DNA of 64,000 nucleotides from Rhizopus sp. PT2906. Taxonomy: Eukaryota > Mucoromycota > Mucoromycetes > Mucorales > Rhizopodaceae. Every line of letters starts with the position of its first letter. Position 1 is the stretch's first letter. The notes under the pieces are model-generated. The model saw nothing but the letters and a program-made list of their open reading frames with translations, ran no database searches and had not been told where the DNA came from. The translations under genes and the position numbers were made by a program. Where the stretch lies: assembly GCA_025529335.1 (NCBI GenBank), contig JAMYHX010000154.1, positions 1-64,000 on the forward strand, in the 5' to 3' direction. Below are positions 24,595-34,884 of the stretch, piece after piece.

Positions 24595-25554
24595 TCATTT
24601 TTTTCGATATTTTGTACATTTATCAACATTAGGTAGTTCTTCAATCATTTCCCTTACTATTGGATTAGAAAATCCATAATATTCTGGTCCAGAGATTGCA
24701 TTGCTTGAATCCTTCTGTCTGACCTCATTCACCTTTTTGATAACAAGTGCCCATACACCCGTGGCTGTCCTTGCAGACAAGCACTGATCGGGAGCATCAG
24801 CTGGGGAAAGTGTAAACTATAATGATAATAATAATAGGCAGGTTATATCATTGAACTTGTATATTTATATTGCATTACCAATGGTCCATCCTGACTATCT
24901 TCTACTTTGCAAGTATATATAGTCTGATTTGATGGGTCAACCATGCTCATATAAGTTCTAATGCACAGATTAGTGTCTATGATATCAGTATTAGGTATAT
25001 ATTGATTTTACCTCTCAGCAGTATAACCAATAGGAAAGATGTATCTGTCATTATGAAATGCAGGTCGCTCATAGTCAATTCGTCCTAACTCAATGATTCT
25101 TAATGACGCTACGATCTGTGCTGGCAACTGAATCGATCCATCTTCGTTTCTTTGAATGCTATAGCGTCTTTTTTGATAGCGGCGTTTCTTTTTCCTATCT
25201 GTTTCCATAGAAATGAGTTTATGTTTATACGTTTTATACTTTACATTCACCGTCATCGTCTGATATATCACTATCTTCTTCTTCTTCTTCTTCTTCTTCT
25301 TCTTCATCAGATATCTCCATTGGCTCCAAATCAGTTATCTTGCTTCTACTACTATTTACTTGTCAACACCAATCTTGTTACTGAATAGATGACTTACCCC
25401 TTCCTTGTATATGCCTGCAGCCTGCGTTGTGCTGTATTTAATGCATTTTGAGCCTCTTTATGTCTCTATAGTAAAATGATGAATACAATACATATTCATA
25501 CATACACATACACACATATACACACGTATATATACATGCGCACACGCGTGTGTG

Positions 25555-25593
<39 letters not shown>

Positions 25594-25758
25594 AATAATG
25601 ATAATAATAATTACGGCAATCAAACGAATCAACTTTCTCTTCATCTTTCTATACTTGGCTAATTTCTCATCTGTCCAAACGGATTTGTCTACTGGACCAT
25701 CTTTCCACACAATATCCGTTTGACAGGCTGCGTCTATTCCCTTGGTCGTCTCTGTCAT
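24595..25758 (-). CDS. FYR-domain (FYRN/FYRC) nuclear protein, TBRG1-like
   Basis: Six exons from right to left: 25615-25758, 25398-25465, 25245-25351, 25012-25198, 24879-24957, 24595-24816, about 268 residues. A coiled-coil start (KLAKYRKMKRKLIRLIA) is followed by an acidic run, then the FYRN part (ELGRIDYERPAFHNDRYIFP, IGYTAERTYMSMVDP) and the FYRC part (ATGVWALVIKKVNEVR, SGPEYYGFSNPIVREMIEEL). The layout resembles human TBRG1, and FYR modules usually sit in chromatin-associated proteins. Intron 1 (25466-25614, 149 nt) holds a GT/CA microsatellite. The exon 3 acceptor is a run of candidate AG sites three bases apart (25342-25354), all in frame. The donor at 25244 (GTAAAG) was preferred over one six bases upstream. 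Confidence 0.85.
25548..25587. repeat. (GT)n microsatellite within an intron
   Basis: GTGTG-type dinucleotide tract with a few GA interruptions, followed on the left by CACACGCGTGTG, giving an alternating purine-pyrimidine stretch of about 70 bp (25510-25590). It lies inside intron 1 of the FYR-domain gene and makes that intron about three times longer than the usual ones here. Confidence 0.9.
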
Positions 25759-25971
25759 GAAGAAGAAAAGGAAATAAATAATTTTCAACCAATAATAAAA
25801 AATAGGGCTTATTTTGTTCTCTCTCTCTCTCTCTCTTTATTTTTATTTTTATTTTTTATTTTTTTTTTTTTCACAAACTATGCTGTATTTTTTTTCTTTT
25901 TCCTTTTTTTTTTTTTATTTCTTTTGTAAATTCAAAAGACACAATAAACAAGAGTTTTATTTATTACCTGA
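25759..25971. promoter_or_regulatory. Shared upstream region of two divergent genes (FYR protein and CK2 beta)
   Basis: Only 213 bp separate the start codons of the minus-strand FYR gene and the plus-strand CK2 beta gene. The space is dominated by (TC)n at 25819-25836 and long T-rich runs (25838-25925), read by the CK2 beta side as a pyrimidine-rich leader. A bidirectional promoter is inferred from the geometry only. Confidence 0.5.
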
Positions 25972-27012
25972 ATGGATAGAACAACAGCAGAAAATGAAGA
26001 AGAATTGTTTTATGAAGGTACGGTTATAAGTATATAGTATCAGTATATTAACACACAATAGACAATGATGACTCTGATGGCTCTCTTCAAAGTTGGATAA
26101 GTTGGTTTTGTTCATTGTCAGGTCATGAGTTTTATATTGAAGTTCCCGAGGAATTTATCGAAGACGACTTCAATTTGACTGGTCTATCAGCTATTGTTCC
26201 TTATTATCAAGAAGCCATTGACATGATCTTGGACATTGAATCAGAAGAGACACATGACGACAAGGACACTGCAAAAGATAATAAAAAGAGTTGGGTGGAC
26301 CCAAATACGGTAGAACCTTATGCTATCATGCTCTATGGACTTATCCATCAACGCTATCTACTCACACGCAACGGACTAAGAGTCATGGCACAGAGATATT
26401 CTAATGAACATTTTGGAACTTGTCCAAGAGTGTACTGTTACAGGTGCCCAGTCATTCCTTGCGGTAGATATGATGAAATCGGTAAAGAGAGTGTCAGACT
26501 CTATTGTCCTTCCTGTCTTGATCTTTACTGCCCTCCTACTTCAATACTCCAAACAATTGATGGTAAAGAAAAAGGACTTGATTCATTTATTGTGAGTGTG
26601 CAACATTCATATTGATGTCTGTCTAGGTGCACACTTTGGAACTACATTTCCTCATCTACTGTTTGAAACCTATCCGGATTTATTACCCAAGATCAAACCG
26701 TACATTTACCAGCCTCGTATATTCGGATTCAGAGTGCATGAAAGTTCAAGATCGGGACCACAGATGCAGTGGCTAAGAATGAGATCACAAGAGTTTGTAG
26801 AATTTGATGAAGAATCGGATGAAGATGAATTGGATAAGGTAATAAACAAAGAGAGAGATGATTGACATATAGAGTCATTTATGTTTCTATATTTGTATAT
26901 ATAGCCAATGCCTCCATTGGTGGACGTGGATCAACATGATCTAAAGAAAGAGTCTTTACCGGAACAAAAGGAGTCAACTAGCTTTAATAGTCTATTTCGA
27001 CGCTTCTTTTAA
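25972..27012 (+). CDS. CKB1: Casein kinase II regulatory (beta) subunit
   Basis: Four exons: 25972-26017, 26062-26562, 26627-26838, 26905-27012, giving 288 residues. The signature WISWFCSLSGHEFYIEVPEE and the following DDFNLTGLS are nearly invariant in CK2 beta. The zinc-binding dimer motif is present as CPRVYC and, further on, YCPSC. GAHFGTTFPHLL and YQPRIFGFRVHE complete the family core. The subunit tethers two catalytic alpha subunits in the CK2 tetramer. Between the zinc pairs the usual VLPVG is VIPCG and extra cysteines occur (YRCPVIPC), a divergence from most relatives. The acidic C-terminal extension (ESDEDELDK) and a last exon of 36 codons make it longer than animal CK2 beta. Whether it is the Ckb1 or Ckb2 type cannot be decided. 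Confidence 0.94.
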
Positions 27013-27180
27013 TACATAATGATGCAAAAATACATTGCGTTTTTTTAATCTAGATAAAACACTTTTGTTGCTTGTTTTATATGCAAAAAGAATGATATCA
27101 TAATGGGGTTAATGAGCAAGCAACAAATTTATTGAATAGATGTCATATTTTGGTCTTTATGTTTTTAATACAATTTGACA

Positions 27181-27633
27181 TCAAGTCCCATTCCTCTCTT
27201 TTAGTAACATTTCAATCAATGCATTCAATTCTTTACCATGGCTGTATTCACAGTATCCCATGGCAACACTCCAATTCCATAGTAACTGAAGTCGTTTCTT
27301 TTGTTGTCTAGTCCAAAAGTAAGTGTTTTCTGTGGAATGATCCAGATGATGACTATATAACGTTAATGATGACGATGATGAAGAAGAATGATAAACAGGT
27401 TGGGGACAGGATATATCATTGTTGAGTCGTTGCTTAGCCGCAATTCGTTTCCAATTAGCTTTTAGTCGTTGTCTCTCTTGTCTTTCTATCCTTTTTTGAC
27501 GCTGATGATATAGTTTTGTAATAGATTGAATCAAATAAGAGGAAATGTAAACGACAGATATAATAATTACAGCATTAGGAAGATAGATCCTGTAGACTAT
27601 ATTGTCTATCAATGATGATTCCATAGGCACCAT
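27181..27633 (-). CDS. Hypothetical protein with one N-terminal membrane segment
   Basis: Uninterrupted frame of 150 codons. A hydrophobic segment at about residues 17-36 (YLPNAVIIISVVYISSYL) is followed by a strongly basic, probably helical region (HQRQKRIERQERQRLKAN), then a Ser-rich linker and a C-terminal part with aromatic residues (FWTRQQKKRLQLLWNWSV). I do not recognise a family. The layout suggests a membrane-anchored protein with a cytosolic basic tail. It is convergent with CK2 beta, 168 bp away. No introns are evident; a shorter start at residue 4 is possible. Confidence 0.5.
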   Translation of the reverse strand: MVPMESSLIDNIVYRIYLPNAVIIISVVYISSYLIQSITKLYHQRQKRIERQERQRLKANWKRIAAKQRLNNDISCPQPVYHSSSSSSSLTLYSHHLDHSTENTYFWTRQQKKRLQLLWNWSVAMGYCEYSHGKELNALIEMLLKERNGT

Positions 27634-28042
27634 GTCATTATAAAGAAAATAGAGAAAGTCCTGTTTATATACTGCCTATATACTGCCCTTCTTAAAAAAA
27701 AAAAAAAGTTAAAGCCTCGGACAAGGAGACGGTTGATCTTGTTTGATGTGCAATTGCAATAAAAGAACCTCGGCCCGATACTATATTTTATCCCTCATTC
27801 TCTCTGTTTCTGTTTCGTTTTACCTGTAAATTTTTTCCTATAAAGTATTGCATATAAAGAGAGAGAGAGACATATACTGAAAGAAGAGGTCAAAGCGTCC
27901 TTTCAAACACAGCGCAGAGTGTAACAGTCGTACGCATAAAATAGTATGTTTATATCCTTTTGTTTGGTTAGATACTTTTTAAAAGCAAAGGATTGCGCAT
28001 TTTAAAATTCATCCTGAAGGCTTTATTATTTTCTTATTATTA
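27634..28042. other. Intergenic region between the hypothetical gene and RTR1
   Basis: AT-rich, with a poly(A) run at 27693-27706 and a (GA)n stretch near 27860-27870. It should hold the promoter of the hypothetical minus-strand gene and the 3' flank of RTR1. Nothing else recognised. Confidence 0.4.
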
Positions 28043-29599
28043 TTATACACTTGCAACTTTTAGAACGCGGACACATGCATCCACCATGTCTGAAGATTGC
28101 TCTACAGCTTTACAACAGTCCTCAAAGGGAGCTTTCCATGCAGAGCCTTTTAAAGAGATGTCAGCTATTGCCTTTACCAAGACTAGTGCGAGCATATAAC
28201 ATTGTGCAGGGTCAAGCGTAACAGCAGAAGGATCAGAGAGATTGAATGTTTTAATAATGTTGACTATGTCATCTTCCATATTTTCTTGGATTCCTATCTG
28301 TGTTCTTATGATTTGGTACCTACATAGATCGAGTTAATGACCTAATCTAATAGTGTAATAGTAACATACGCTTCTAGAATACGTTCACTCAATATCTGCC
28401 CTCTGAGATAAGTTGTTTCATCCAACGTTCGGCTCTCTTCCTGTAGTAGGAGCATGACATCGAGTTTTGTTTGATGTTTTTGCAGATCACTTAAATAGAG
28501 CCTTGTTGCCCTTGTGGTTATATGGTCTAGCATAGTCCATATACTCCCAAATAGCGATAATACAGGACGTTTTCTGCCCTTTTGTTTAGGTTGCGGTTTT
28601 GTTTGGACCTGTATTACGTTCTCCTGCGTCATGTCTACAGGTGTCATTGCAGGAGCACTCTTTGGCTCAGCGACTATGTCTGGTTTATCCATATTCATGT
28701 CCTTAAGCATCATCATAGTTCTAAACAGCTCATCTTCGTCTGTGGGATCTATGACTTCTTCTTTTTCTTCTTGGGTTTGCTCTGGGTTCTTGTCCTTCTT
28801 TTTGAGTGTTACTGTCGCAGACGCTTTTCTGTCAGTGTTGACCTCAATTTTATATCCTTCAATAGTATCAAAAGTATGTACGCTAGGTGCAGCCACAGAC
28901 TTGGCAGTGTCTTTCTCTACAATCTCTAGCGGATTCTCTAGAGATCCCTTTGGTATATTATCGAGTAAATGTTGAACATAATGCTGTCGAATATCCTCTC
29001 CTGTTTTCTTCATTTCTGTCTTTAATCGTCGTTGGTTCACTGCTGATCTATTTCAAAGAGCATAAGTTCATTCTTCTTCTTTATAAGTGCATGACTTACT
29101 CAAAGTCTTGATCAGGTGTAATCACATGAACCTCGACCTGTTTATTCAAATCTCGAAACCAGACAGGCTCTTCTGATAGCTGCAGACTATAGTATTTTGA
29201 TTTCATAAAACATGATTCCGAGCAATAGCTAGCGAGTTCTGTCTGATCAAACACTTTTCTCTGCACAAGTGAGATCTTGTACTTGTGAAGCTGCTGAGGT
29301 TCACTATCACACAACGGATATCCACACCAATTCTGAACCACACGTTCTTCAATAACCTCAGCAAATGTCCTTGGCTGAAGGTATGTTACTGCCTTCTCGA
29401 GCATAGGCTTTGGAACCTTTGGCTGTGAAAAGAGCTTCTCCTGCCAAACAAAGACAAGTTTATCAATCTTTTGGCGATGTACTGCGCTATCTTTGATGAG
29501 CTGTTGTTTGGCTGTCATCACCGGTTTCTTCTTTCTTTGGACAGGACGTCGTTTAGATGAGGAAGGCACTGTTTTGTGCATTGTTGGCTGCGCATCCAT
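28043..29599 (-). CDS. RTR1: RNA polymerase II CTD phosphatase RTR1/RPAP2 homologue
   Basis: Three exons from right to left: 29100-29599, 28370-29047, 28043-28319, giving 484 residues in closed phase. The Rtr1 zinc-binding module is at about residues 90-140: NWCGYPLC, then KVFDQTELASYCSESCF. Basic sequence precedes it (KRRPVQRKKKPVMTAKQQL) and an acidic, charged central region follows. The C-terminal exon (DDIVNIIKTFNLSDPSAVTL) is helical. Family members dephosphorylate Ser5 of the Rpb1 CTD and help import of RNA polymerase II. The start at 29599 (MDAQPTMHK) was chosen; an in-frame ATG at 29677 would add 26 residues including a poly-Phe stretch and lies close to the divergent COQ4 gene. Confidence 0.88.
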
Positions 29600-29742
29600 T
29601 GTTGTATAAATGTAAAAAAAAAAAAAGTAATCAGTTCCTTTACTGGGATCACCATTTTCTTTTTCAGCAACATTCACTCTCCTCTTCCTGCACCCTCCTC
29701 CCCTCCCCTTCTCACTTCTTTTTTTTTCATTTAAAGAAAATT
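29600..29742. promoter_or_regulatory. Shared upstream region of RTR1 and COQ4
   Basis: The start codons of the divergent RTR1 and COQ4 genes are only 143 bp apart. The COQ4 side carries a pyrimidine-rich leader (29675-29730, TCCTCCCCTCCCC and poly-T). A common promoter is inferred from spacing. Confidence 0.45.
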
Positions 29743-30693
29743 ATGCAGCGAGTTCGCTACAAGTTACTTGCTGCTCAACAGCCTTATTTACGTCTACTTG
29801 CTCGTTCTTGGTCGTCCACCAGCGCAGTAAATCAAGGTAAATTAAGTTTGTCATGTCGGTGATACTGTTTGGTTGATTGTAATTTAGAGAAAAAACACAA
29901 GTTGTATGATACCCATATTCCGATTTCCAACACTGAAAGAGCTGTTTTGACTGTTGGATCTGCATTTGCTGCACTTGCCAACCCACTACGAGGAGGTATT
30001 GGATACAATGGTAACCTTGGCAGATATTAATATATGATTAGACATGGTAGCAACATTAGGAGAAACAACAGGCCACTTATTTTTAACCAGGATCCGAGAT
30101 CAAATGCTTCAATCAGACGAAGGACGCCGTATTTTACGAGAACGACCAGTGATTAATACAAAGACAATTAATTTTGATAAGCTCAAGGAAGAATGTGCAC
30201 CAGGCACATTTGGACATGCTTATGTTTCTTGGCTTAAGGGTGAAGGTGTTACACCTGATACTCGCTGTGAGGTAAACAAAAAGAAAATAAGGGACATGCA
30301 CCATGTTGATGTCATTTGCTGTGATAGGTTCAATTTGTAGACGATGAGGAGCTAGCCTATGTTATGAACCGATATCGTCAAATTCATGATTTCTTTCATA
30401 CCTTGACAGGTTTGGGGGTTACAGTAGAAGAAGAGGTCGCATTAAAGTGGTTTGAGTGGGTACAGACAGGTCTTCCCATGACAATGCTCGCCTCCCTTTT
30501 TGGGCCACTTCGATTGACATGGACAGAGCGTATCAGACTTTACCGAGACTATGTACCGTGGGCACTTCAGTGTGGTGCGTCATGTACACCTCTTATGAAC
30601 GTCTACTATGAACATAATTTTCATAAGCCACTTGATGAGTTTCGTAAGCAACTTGGGATCATTTTACCCCCTTCCACGACTAGCTTACAGTAA
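29743..30693 (+). CDS. COQ4: Ubiquinone biosynthesis protein COQ4, mitochondrial
   Basis: Four exons: 29743-29836, 29888-29995, 30042-30271, 30328-30693, giving 265 residues. The N-terminus (MQRVRYKLLAAQQPYLRLLA) is basic and lacks acidic residues, as a mitochondrial presequence should. Conserved words are ANPLRGDMVATLGETTG, HAYVSWLKGEGVTPDTR and the metal-binding HDxxH-x11-E motif: H164, D165, H168 and E180 in HDFFHTLTGLGVTVEEE. Coq4 organises the CoQ synthesis complex on the matrix face of the inner membrane and has recently been linked to head-group decarboxylation/hydroxylation. Length and motif order are normal. Confidence 0.96.
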
Positions 30694-30884
30694 TAAATAT
30701 ACACGAAAATACACATTAAAAGAAAGAGAAATAGTACATGTAATAGATAGACGATCACTGCTCTCATTATTATTGTTATTCAAAATATCAAATTAACCCA
30801 GTTCTGCCACAGTGGCTGAGTGTTTGTTTTATTTATTTCTGGTTGTGATCTTTTGTCTTTACTGTACACGTTTTTATAATGTAT

Positions 30885-31202
30885 TTAATTAGGTCTATCA
30901 CAAGTCATGCTATAACATCCTGCATCATGTCGTAAGCCACTTTCAGGGCAGAAACATAGGTAACATTTGTATTGGAAAGTTGTGTATGGCTTACACTGGA
31001 TATCACTCTTTTCTTTTTCAAATAAGCAAAGCATATTACTACAATCAGCGTTTTCTTTTCGACCATCTTTTGTGCATGTGCATGTATTACAAGCGTCTTT
31101 TGCCTTGAATGTATCGCCCGGTTTACATGTCTCTGAAGAAGGAGCAGCAGAAACAATATAGAGTAGAGAAGCCACAGTGAATAATAGAGAGAGAAGCTTC
31201 AT
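30885..31202 (-). CDS. Secreted cysteine-rich protein with two pacifastin-like repeats
   Basis: Intronless frame of 105 residues. A signal peptide (about residues 1-20, LLSLLFTVASLLYIVSAA) is followed by two six-cysteine repeats. Repeat 1 (about 26-59) fits C-x11-C-N-x-C-x-C-x3-G-x6-C-x4-C and begins CKPGDTFKAKDACNTCTC. Repeat 2 (about 70-101) has C-x9-C-x2-C-x-C-x3-G-x6-C-x4-C, with CYLCFCPESG. This matches the pacifastin light-chain pattern of small serine-protease inhibitors known mainly from arthropods. In those, the reactive bond lies in the last loop, here SNML and YSMT. Inhibitor function is an inference; a VWC-like or other cystine-knot role is possible. The gene has its own 1.5-kb AT-rich upstream region. 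Confidence 0.75.
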   Translation of the reverse strand: MKLLSLLFTVASLLYIVSAAPSSETCKPGDTFKAKDACNTCTCTKDGRKENADCSNMLCLFEKEKSDIQCKPYTTFQYKCYLCFCPESGLRHDAGCYSMTCDRPN

Positions 31203-32707
31203 AATGATGAAAGAAATTGAAGAGAAAAAAAGAAGTAATTTAAGCCCTGTTTATATAGTCAAAAAAAAACTGATGTAGTCGAAATAACAATGCTTTATTT
31301 TTTCCGCCTTTTATTGATTACATAAAATAATACGTAATATGAAGCATATGGCTAAACCTGTTTAATTTGCCACAGTTTATGTTACTCATTCAATGTAGTC
31401 AATGTACGTCATTGATCTGACCAAAATAGAAATTATAAAATAACTTTTGTTGGAACATACGATGAACACCAGACAGTGCATTGTTTCACTTTGGAAGAAG
31501 CCACGGTTTAATAACTAAAGGTAAAAGAATCTCGGCTTAAGAGAGAAAGAGTTTGATAACCTTCTTTCTTTTGTTTTACTTTCAAACATATAATAGCGTA
31601 TTCATTTGGCTTTAATCCAAGATATTTATTGTCCTGTCGCCTTTACTAACTATTAGGAAGGAGTCTTATCTTAAAAATACCAGGTTACAATTTGTTCCTT
31701 GGACAGAAGCAAAAAAGAGAGAGAGAAAATAGGTACCATGCAGTGATCAGTCTATTATATAATTGTATTTGTAACTTGGAAGCAAAGTAAAGTAAAGAAA
31801 AAAAAAACAAATTGAAGAGACGTCAAATATATCCCACAAAAAGAATCAACCCTAGTTTATAAGAGAGCAACTCATCAGGATTACACGCTTCTTTTTTCTC
31901 CAAATAACAATGTTATGTTAATCAAGACGGGATATTAAGAGTTTCCTCTCTTTGAAAAAGAGCCTTCTCCTTTAACTGGTGTGTCCCTTCTAATTTAGCA
32001 GACAGTATTGACGGATTACCCGGAAAAGGTTCCGAGAAATATCTTGTTCCTTTTGCCGGGTGTTTCCGTGTCCTTTAATATCCTTGTTCATATGAAAATG
32101 ATTAACCTCTTTAGAATGCACGGCCCTTGTTAGTTACATATTTTATACTCATATCTTATGCTTCTTTCTGATACACATCTTCCCTTTTTTTTTTGTATAT
32201 TCAAAAAGGAGGGGGTACTTTCCCCAGACTTGAAAACAATTTCATTGGATGATATTTAACATTTTGTGTGGAGTATGAATTATAGAATGATCATGTAAAT
32301 AAACTTGAGACAACAATGGTTTGATTTTAATATCGTTATTTACCCTCTGTGTCTACTTATTCCTTTTCTTCAAAAAAATGGCCTCATGTGTAAGAAGTGT
32401 GGACGTATCATGGGAAAATAAAGAGTGTTCTAAAAAAAAAAAAGTCAAGAGAATGAATCGAGGATTTAAAAAAGACGTTATGCTTGACTTTTGTTTTTGA
32501 AGAAGCTAAAGATGGCTATCAAAGGGCCATTTATGAAGCATAGTTTATTCTTTGAGTGAAATGCAGTTAATTTGTAAGCTGCATAAATCCAAAAAGGATG
32601 TTTCTCTGAGTTCCGAAATTAACCAATACAAGCAAATCAGCTCACTCTTTCTCTCGCAAATATATAAAACTACTATTTACTTTTCCCTTTCTTTCTTTAT
32701 TTACAAC
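31203..32707. other. 1.5-kb regulatory-looking intergenic region
   Basis: Divergent spacer between the pacifastin-like gene and the ATPase inhibitor gene. AT-rich with many poly-A/T runs, no coding frame recognised. A plus-strand pyrimidine-rich leader (32640-32700) precedes the inhibitor start codon. The length is unusual for this window, which suggests extended promoters or undetected decayed sequence. Confidence 0.45.
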
Positions 32708-33028
32708 ATGCTTTCAAGATCAATCCAACGCTCTTCTCGACTTCCCATCCTTCGTCTCACTAGACGATTTACTACATATCACACAGGTAGTGAAGGTGCA
32801 ACTGCAAGTACTGGTGCTTTTGGTGAAAAGGAAAAGGCTGTTGAAAATCAATGGGCCCGTGCACACGTAGGTGTAACTTTTTATTGATAAGAATATTTAC
32901 AAACTGTAAACCAGGATGCTGAAAAAATCAAGCTATTGCGTAAAGCATTAGAGAAACAAGAACAGGAAACAGCTGCACTCAAGGATAACCTCAATGAACT
33001 GGAGAAAAAGCACAAGATTAACAAATAA
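32708..33028 (+). CDS. INH1: Mitochondrial F1Fo-ATPase inhibitor IF1
   Basis: Two exons, 32708-32866 and 32915-33028, giving 90 residues. The N-terminus (MLSRSIQRSSRLPILRLTRR) is a clear mitochondrial presequence. It is followed by a Gly/Ser/Thr linker, the conserved inhibitory segment FGEKEKAVENQWARAHD, and a C-terminal coiled coil (LRKALEKQEQETAALKDNL). IF1 binds the F1 catalytic interface and blocks ATP hydrolysis when the membrane potential falls. Size and order match yeast Inh1. The in-frame ATG at 32552 lies in the 5' leader and was not used. Confidence 0.93.
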
Positions 33029-33139
33029 TCTAGCTTTTATCTATTTTGCATAATTTTTTTTTATTATTTCTCGTTTTCATTTGTTAAATAAATCAATATC
33101 AATCATAGCCACGCCTTTATTGCCTTCTCTGTCACTTTA

Positions 33140-33440
33140 TTAATACAAGACTGGTTTAGGATATCATAGATATATGTCTTGAGATGTCTTCACATCTTCT
33201 TTGAACATCCTTAAGGATCTCATTATCCTTGTCATCTGAGATAAAAATGGCTGACAAAGCCTTTGATACTAAAATGATCAACACATTCCACTCTATAAAA
33301 ATAACAATCGACGCTTTTCTGCCATATCATAGTTGATGACAATAGTCACTTGCTCAATATCAAAACCTTTGGCCAAAAGCATCAGTAGTTACCACGATAC
33401 GCTTTTCAAATTCCCTCATACGGGACTACCTTCTATAGGG
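33140..33440 (-). pseudogene. DEAD-box RNA helicase C-terminal fragment, decayed
   Basis: The minus strand reads MREFEKRIVVTTDAF, then after a frameshift GFDIEQVTIVINYDMAEKRR, which is motif V and its surroundings in helicase domain 2 of DEAD-box proteins (relatives read TTNVLARGIDIEQVT). A further shifted piece near 33270-33140 (VSKALSAIFISDDKDNEILK) fits the region after motif VI. Motif VI (HRIGR) itself is missing and several stops interrupt the frames. The wording is closest to the Dbp5/DDX19-like group, an inference only. It sits immediately downstream of the FEX gene and is probably a small retrocopy or duplication relic. Confidence 0.6.
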
Positions 33441-33490
33441 TATAGGTTATAGATCCAATAAGACAGGGAGCATAGAAATGGCTTTTATTG

Positions 33491-33658
33491 TTACGACACG
33501 CAAATGGCTGATGGATGCACACCCTGAGTCCAGATGTAGGAACCCAGAATGACAAACATAAAGCATTGCCCAACAACAACAGAGGATACACCATAGATGT
33601 AACTGTTTACCAAAGGTAATGCGTTTAATTCAACCTATATAATTCAGGTAAATTTCTC

Positions 33659-33691
<33 letters not shown>

Positions 33692-34591
33692 AGCTAAACT
33701 TTGGGATTACCATAAATGTTGAAATAGTTGTCAAACATCCACAAAACCCATCTGCGAGTGCCTGTAGGACATAACATTTAGTTGGAGTCATGATGATTGC
33801 ACCCGACTGGAGAAGAGACAGGACTGCTAATATGATTGTGCCTAATATGTTGGCAGTAAATGTGCCCACTAAAAAGAGCGAATACAAAGATGAATTGTAA
33901 AATGATAGCACCCATCTTAGAAGTGCACCGGCAGGAGCAAACACGCAGGCCAGTGCGAGTTCTTTTTGGCTCTTTCCAAAGATTGCAGCAAAAATTACAC
34001 CAATCCAACAGAGAATACCAAAGGATATCACCAAATAATCTCTCATTGACAGATATTTTGATGTAAAGCCTTGAGGAGCAACTTTTACTTCTGATATATC
34101 TGTTCTCTTATACATCCTTCCTATGTGCTGACCGAATACTAGAGCTTGTTGGGACATGGCAAGTGTCACTAGGAACACAGATATTGCTGCCAGCACATTT
34201 TTCCCTCGGGTATGTGGGTTTGCATTGTAATTGGCAAACTCTTTAAAGATTCCTAATTGCCAAGAGGAGAACGTTGTGATAGATCCACAAAGGCCAGATG
34301 ATAAGCCACCGTGAAGAGGATAATACCTTTTGATGTCAAATCTAATGTTTCTTGTCTATACTTTTATATTTACCATTGAAATAGTAAAGTCTTGTTTGCC
34401 ATAACAACTCCCATAATAAAGCATCCAATCCACTGTGCATAAACAAGACTGAAAACAGGTGCTCCAGAATAAGTCTCTAAACGACTAAGCGCAATTCTTA
34501 TGAGAACACCGACGATCGAGAAAGGTATAATAGTTGCTGCAATGACAAACTTATTCTCATTCACCACCAAGACTTTCTCCTCATTTGCCAT
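33491..34591 (-). CDS. FEX1: Fluoride exporter FEX (CrcB/Fluc family)
   Basis: Three exons from right to left: 34374-34591, 33711-34326, 33491-33634, giving 325 residues. The protein has two homologous four-helix halves, as in eukaryotic fused FEX proteins. Half 1 contains the signature GLSSGLCGSITTFSSW, half 2 contains ADGFCGCLTTISTFM, plus IGVLIRIAL-like first helices and GTFTANILGT. FEX forms a plasma-membrane fluoride channel that protects against toxic fluoride. The third exon (VELNALPLVNSYIYGVSS) is placed after an intron with a (TA)n microsatellite (33635-33710). The unspliced frame would end in a poly-(IY) artefact. The gene is divergent from a GNAT gene. Confidence 0.93.
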
Positions 34592-34884
34592 TGCAAGACA
34601 GAAAGAAAAAGGCTCAAAAATTTCCCTCTGACTTTAAAAGTGCTTATGAGATAGAAAAGTCATTGTCAGTTCTTTCGATATGAAAAAGGGGAATAAGAAT
34701 GGGTATCTTTTTTTTTGAACTAAAGACAAGATGATTCCTTCTTTTCTTTACTTTTTCTTTCTTCTTGTTTACTAAAAAGACATTACAAACAAGGTTACCT
34801 GAACTTGGACTGTGATACGATTTACTGGGCTTCAATTGATTTAAAAGTTTTGCCCTTTCTTTTTTCATTTTATATATTCTTTCA
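34592..34884. promoter_or_regulatory. Divergent upstream region of FEX and the GNAT gene
   Basis: The start codons are 293 bp apart. The region contains T-rich runs (34715-34725) and a CT-rich segment (34735-34770). No specific operator was recognised. Confidence 0.4.

Noticed and set aside
28514..28975. Plus-strand frame of 153 codons
   Set aside because: Antisense to RTR1 exon 2, which has consistent splice phases and family sequence.
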